From positions 561 to 61,736 of the forward strand of contig NZ_SEUI01000004.1 of assembly GCF_008370255.1 (NCBI RefSeq): a stretch of DNA of 61,176 nucleotides, in the 5' to 3' direction. Origin of the DNA: Pseudoalteromonas sp. FUC4 (GTDB lineage: Bacteria > Pseudomonadota > Gammaproteobacteria > Enterobacterales > Alteromonadaceae). Numbering within the stretch: the first letter of the stretch is position 1; the number at the start of each line of letters is the position of its first letter. The notes under the pieces are model-generated. The model had not been told where the DNA came from and did not search any database. It worked only from the letters and a program-made list of their open reading frames with translations. Shown piece after piece: positions 57,437-61,176 of the stretch. Made by a program: the position numbers and the translations under genes.

Positions 57437-59644
57437 TTAATTTAATTTATCAAGCCAATCATTTGCAGGTTCAGGTTTATGCAAATGGTAGCCTTGTAAT
57501 ATTACTTCAGGGTATTCTTTAAATAAATCAAAGTGAGATTGATTTTCCACACCTTCAGCCACTATTTCGAGTTCAAATACACGGCCTAAGTTTACAATCA
57601 TATCAATAATTAATTTATCATTATTATCGGTAGGTGCTTCTAAAACAAAAGAGCGGTCTATTTTTAGTTCTTGTATTGGTAATTGTTTTAGGTAAGTTAA
57701 GCTCGAATACCCAGTACCAAAGTCATCAATTGATACTCTTACACCTAACTTTTTAAGACGATGGACAGCGCTAATGGCTGCTTCCATATGATTAAGTAAA
57801 GTCCCTTCAATAATTTCAATAGTCAGCTGTTGAGGATTAATCCCATATTGTTCTATTTTATTGCTGATGAAGTCTAAAAAGCGTGGCTCATGAAAGTGGC
57901 GTCCACTTATATTTATAGATAAGTTTAAATCAGGGTGTGTTTTACTAATCTGCGTTAAGATTTTTAGAGCGTTTGAGCTGACCCAGCAATCCAAATCATA
58001 AATAATATCAGACTCTTCAGCAATCGATATAAACTCCCCTGGGCTAATAAAGCCTTTTTGGGGATGTTCCCACCGTAATAAAACCTCAGCACCTTTAAGT
58101 TTATGATTTCTATCAAATTGAGATTGTAGATAAAGGGAAAGTTCATTTTGCGTAATTGCTTTGCGTAAATCTTGCTCAATTTCAAAACGACGCTTTGCTT
58201 GCTCGCCAAATGAGGTATCAAAAAAGGTAATTCTGTTACCCCCTTTCTCTTTTGCTTTGTAACAAGCAGCTTCGCAGTTCCTAATTGTTTCTATAGCACT
58301 TTCCCATTGATCTTCTCGAGGAAAAATATACGTGCCAATACTCACAGTTAAACTTATTTCTTGTTCATCAACAAAGAAAGGCTGATTTACGGCAATTAAT
58401 AACTCTTGTGCTTTTCTTTGGGCAACTATTTGAGCTCTAGTTCGGCCTATACCTTTATCAAGTGTACACAATACTGCAAATTCATCACTGCCTAAACGAG
58501 CAATAATATCTTTTTTATCAAGATGGGAATGAACACGCTTAGTAAGCTCTTTTAGTATTTTATCGCCGGCAAGTAAGCCTAAACCATCGTTAATTGAGTG
58601 GAAGCTATCTATATCAATAATGTAAATATAAGCGTAATTTTTTTCAGAGGTGCAGACTTGGAGCTGTTGTTCTAATTGTTTTAAAAATCCATTTCGATTA
58701 GGTAGGCCTGTAAGTTCATCATGCCATGTTAGGTAATCTATTCGTTCTTGAGTGACTTTTAAGCTAGATATATCGCTAAAGACACCAATGTAATGTACGT
58801 TTGTATCTTGATCGCCTTTAACCATACTGAGAGTTAGTAATTCGGGATAAAGCTCGCCATTTTTTCGTCTTGTTACCAGCTCACCACTCCAGTAACCCGC
58901 TCTATTTGCATGATGCCAAACTTGATCAAAGCTAATACTTGGATGATTATTTTGTTTAATATCGTGCAACTGCATTTGCAGAGAATCAGCTTCACAGTAA
59001 CCTGTAATACGACAAAAAGAGGGATTTACAGCAATTATTTTGCCATCACTATCTGTAATAACAACGCCATCTGCAGTGCCTGTTAAAGCTTGATAAAATA
59101 ATTTTTGTTTTGAAGAAAGCTGTTTGAGTTCTTCTTCACGCTCACTTAATTCTAATGCAAGCGATTCTATTTCGAGGAGTTTATCGTGCAGATCAAAGTT
59201 TTTTTCTATAAGCCTATCTAGCATGCCTTGAGCGGTAATATGAGTGCGAATACGCGCTCTAACGAGTGCTAATTTATAAGGCTTATGTATGTAATCAATT
59301 GCGCCCATGGCAAAACCTTTTTCTTCAGACTCCTCTTCGGTAAGCGCTGTTACAAATATGACAGGGATCCCTTTCGTGTTCTGTTTAGCTTTAAGTATAT
59401 TACATACTTCATAGCCATCCATGCCCGGCATCATTATATCGAGCAAAATTAAATCTGGACGTGTTGACTCAACAAATACGAGGGCTTGTTCACCACTTGT
59501 AGAAATACGTACGTCATAATCAGTTAAAAGTCCTTCAACTAATACGTGTAAATTACTAGGTTCGTCATCAACAATAAGAATTAAAGGTTTTTGCTTTTGC
59601 TCTGCAGTTAATCCATTGCCATTTGCGAGATAATTTGAATGCAC
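57437..59644 (-). CDS. REC-PAS-GGDEF-EAL c-di-GMP signalling protein
   Basis: Domain order: receiver (about 20-140; VDDEPSNLHVL, LLDIMMPGMDGYEV, IHKPYK), a coiled linker (about 145-190), PAS with PAC (about 190-310; TGTADGVVITDSDGK), GGDEF (about 310-475) and EAL (about 490-735). The GGDEF signature reads LGSDEF, so cyclase activity is uncertain. The EAL part has EVLLRW, NISGRHF, IEIIEGT, DDFGTGYSSL, LKIDRSF and VAEGVEN, so phosphodiesterase activity is likely. It follows the hybrid kinase by about 60 bases on the same strand and is its probable target. Confidence 0.9.
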   Translation of the reverse strand: MHSNYLANGNGLTAEQKQKPLILIVDDEPSNLHVLVEGLLTDYDVRISTSGEQALVFVESTRPDLILLDIMMPGMDGYEVCNILKAKQNTKGIPVIFVTALTEEESEEKGFAMGAIDYIHKPYKLALVRARIRTHITAQGMLDRLIEKNFDLHDKLLEIESLALELSEREEELKQLSSKQKLFYQALTGTADGVVITDSDGKIIAVNPSFCRITGYCEADSLQMQLHDIKQNNHPSISFDQVWHHANRAGYWSGELVTRRKNGELYPELLTLSMVKGDQDTNVHYIGVFSDISSLKVTQERIDYLTWHDELTGLPNRNGFLKQLEQQLQVCTSEKNYAYIYIIDIDSFHSINDGLGLLAGDKILKELTKRVHSHLDKKDIIARLGSDEFAVLCTLDKGIGRTRAQIVAQRKAQELLIAVNQPFFVDEQEISLTVSIGTYIFPREDQWESAIETIRNCEAACYKAKEKGGNRITFFDTSFGEQAKRRFEIEQDLRKAITQNELSLYLQSQFDRNHKLKGAEVLLRWEHPQKGFISPGEFISIAEESDIIYDLDCWVSSNALKILTQISKTHPDLNLSINISGRHFHEPRFLDFISNKIEQYGINPQQLTIEIIEGTLLNHMEAAISAVHRLKKLGVRVSIDDFGTGYSSLTYLKQLPIQELKIDRSFVLEAPTDNNDKLIIDMIVNLGRVFELEIVAEGVENQSHFDLFKEYPEVILQGYHLHKPEPANDWLDKLN

Positions 59645-59703
59645 TATCTATCCTTCTTTGCGTTCTTTGCAACATTAAATCTAGTTCAGGTTGGTGGTTA
59701 TGC

Positions 59704-61176
59704 CTAATTTTTATTATTGTTGTTTCTATAGTTATCAATTAGCTCAATTACTAACGCGTAGCTAAAATTATCGATAGCTTCTTTGACCTTAAATAAAGGA
59801 TGGTCTCGATCGTACTGATTTCTGTCTAATTGTCTAATCAAACTGCTAGGTATTGGACGAGCCGTTAATGCTAATGAATATATATCATCAATAACTGAAT
59901 CTTCACTTCCTAGTTCTTGTAATTGTATATGCTCTTTTTTTAGATTTTCAGCTACTAAAAACTGTTTTACAGCAAAAAGTGTGAGTGTTAATTGATCAGT
60001 AAAGCTGGATGATTTAATGCTTTTTCCATCAATTAATTTTTTCTCAATACTTTGGGTACTTTGTTCTAGTACTTCCAAACCTAATGTACCAGCTAACCCT
60101 TTAAGTGTATGCACTAGTCGAGTTAGGCTTTCGAACTCTTCATTTTTGATTAATATATCAGCTTTAATCGAAAAGTCATTGTAATCGTTGACGAATTGAG
60201 TAAATAATTTCACTAATAATTCGTCATTATTCTCTAAGTTTTCTTTTGCTAATGGGAGGTTTATAGTGCTTAGTGGTTCGCTACTTTGTAGGTGCTTTTC
60301 TATACTGTTGTAAAGCGCATCAAAAATAATTGGCTTGACTAAAAAGTCATCCATACCCGCTCTAAACGCTGCTTTTCTATCACTAGGATCGGCGGCGGCA
60401 GTAATTGCAATTATTGGGGTTTTGAAGCCTCGTTCTCTTAATATTCTTGTTGCCTCTAGCCCATCCATAACTGGCATTTGTACATCCATAAAAATAATAT
60501 CGATATCATTTTTATCTATTTTCTGTAAAGCCTCTTGTCCATTATCAGCAATGATTACAGTCATATCTAGTCTGGCTAAAAGAGCTGAGGCTATTTCTTG
60601 ATTAATTTTGTTGTCATCAACAACCAGTGCATTAAATCCAGAAAATTTAGGATGAGGTTTTAATGGCTTTTCTTTAAAGTTACTAGGTGAAAGCTTTCTT
60701 AATACTTCTACTTCGCTATTTTTATTACCAATAATGATAATGTCTATATTTTCATTTTTTGTAATTGGTTCCGGGGACTCTTCATCGGTAATTAATAAAA
60801 TGAGCGTCAATTTTTCATTAGTGTTTTTATTCTTAGCGTAAAGTTGTTGTAAAATAAAGTTATCGTTGAGCTCTTTTTGTTCTATAGACATTATTACAAT
60901 ACTAAATGGACTATTAGGCTGAGACATTTTAGCAATGGCTCTTAATGGTTCTTGTGTGGTTTCTGTTGTTATATTTATATCACTTAGCAAGTTCATTAAT
61001 TTTTTAATTTGCTCATTATCGGGGCTAATTAATAGGGCATGCTTTTTAAGTTTTTGCTGCTCAGATAAGGTAAAGGGTAGAGTAAAGAAAAACTCGCTAC
61101 CTTGATTAATCGTGCTTCTTACTTGAATATCTCCGCCAAGCAGTTTAGTTAATTGTTTGCTTATAGTGAGTCCTAA
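59704..61176 (-). CDS. Hybrid sensor histidine kinase with REC and Hpt domains (5' end beyond window)
   Basis: The frame is open to the last base. The first residues inside the window, LGLTISKQLTKLLGGDIQV and GSEFFFTLPF, are the end of a HATPase_c domain (G2 box), so the true start is outside. Then come a degenerate receiver lacking the acidic pocket, a complete receiver (VVDDNKINQEIA, FMDVQMPVMDGLEA, LVKPI) and an Hpt domain with phospho-His in RLVHTLKGLAGTLG. The layout is that of BarA/ArcB-like phosphorelay kinases. The next gene downstream, a REC-PAS-GGDEF-EAL protein, is a likely receiver of the phosphate. Confidence 0.92.
   Translation of the reverse strand, partial: LGLTISKQLTKLLGGDIQVRSTINQGSEFFFTLPFTLSEQQKLKKHALLISPDNEQIKKLMNLLSDINITTETTQEPLRAIAKMSQPNSPFSIVIMSIEQKELNDNFILQQLYAKNKNTNEKLTLILLITDEESPEPITKNENIDIIIIGNKNSEVEVLRKLSPSNFKEKPLKPHPKFSGFNALVVDDNKINQEIASALLARLDMTVIIADNGQEALQKIDKNDIDIIFMDVQMPVMDGLEATRILRERGFKTPIIAITAAADPSDRKAAFRAGMDDFLVKPIIFDALYNSIEKHLQSSEPLSTINLPLAKENLENNDELLVKLFTQFVNDYNDFSIKADILIKNEEFESLTRLVHTLKGLAGTLGLEVLEQSTQSIEKKLIDGKSIKSSSFTDQLTLTLFAVKQFLVAENLKKEHIQLQELGSEDSVIDDIYSLALTARPIPSSLIRQLDRNQYDRDHPLFKVKEAIDNFSYALVIELIDNYRNNNNKN

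Overview
The window is a 61 kb stretch of gammaproteobacterial chromosome. Gene content, protein sequences and moderate AT-richness point to Alteromonadales, most likely Pseudoalteromonas. Supporting signs are a MotX-type sodium-motor flagellar gene, the mutL-miaA-hfq-hflX-hflK-hflC-purA order, a nudE-cysQ pair, TmcA and dimeric dUTPase. The genus is inferred, since no marker can be searched here.

Layout. (1) 1-430: the end of an rRNA operon, with an intact 5S tail, a second broken 5S copy, two terminators and a REP-like palindrome. (2) 608-9604: a CheW-like protein with a helical insert, tmcA-uvrD with a LexA box, and housekeeping genes (yacL family, dUTPase, yrfG, nudE-cysQ). (3) 9741-10192: three identical initiator tRNA genes and one decayed copy. 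(4) 11042-19619: comM, split by a 7.07 kb integrated element flanked by an 11-bp direct repeat. The element encodes a large serine recombinase, an exported protein of unknown function, an endonuclease I-type nuclease, a small resolvase, a protein with an HYH motif that may be a replication protein, and an unrecognised protein. (5) 19616-33010: an orphan OmpR-type regulator, an S9 peptidase, CNNM/CBS, REC-EAL, site-2 protease, a frameshifted CPBP protease, an AtoE-type transporter, a K+ channel, an EVE-domain protein and tesB. (6) 33032-41068: plsB, a MITE-like palindrome, and the S10 ribosomal operon with its promoter and leader, ending in a terminator straight after rpsQ. (7) 41471-52222: tsaE-amiB-mutL-miaA-hfq-hflX-hflK-hflC-purA-motX. 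(8) 52293-61176: a Na+/H+ antiporter, a long gene-free region with a possible small RNA, proBA, and two signalling genes (a REC-PAS-GGDEF-EAL protein and a hybrid histidine kinase cut by the window end).

The most interesting part is the comM element. It removes the first 35 codons of a helicase gene used in natural transformation, and also brings an exported DNA nuclease of the type known to block DNA uptake. Two serine recombinases, a possible HUH/Rep-like protein and several palindromes suggest an element that can excise and perhaps replicate. Other unusual signals are the decayed 5S and tRNA copies, the CheW domain split by a helical insert, an A AAA AAA slippery site exactly where the CPBP gene changes frame, a symmetric 160-bp palindrome upstream of the S10 promoter, and a terminated hairpin-rich stretch upstream of proB.
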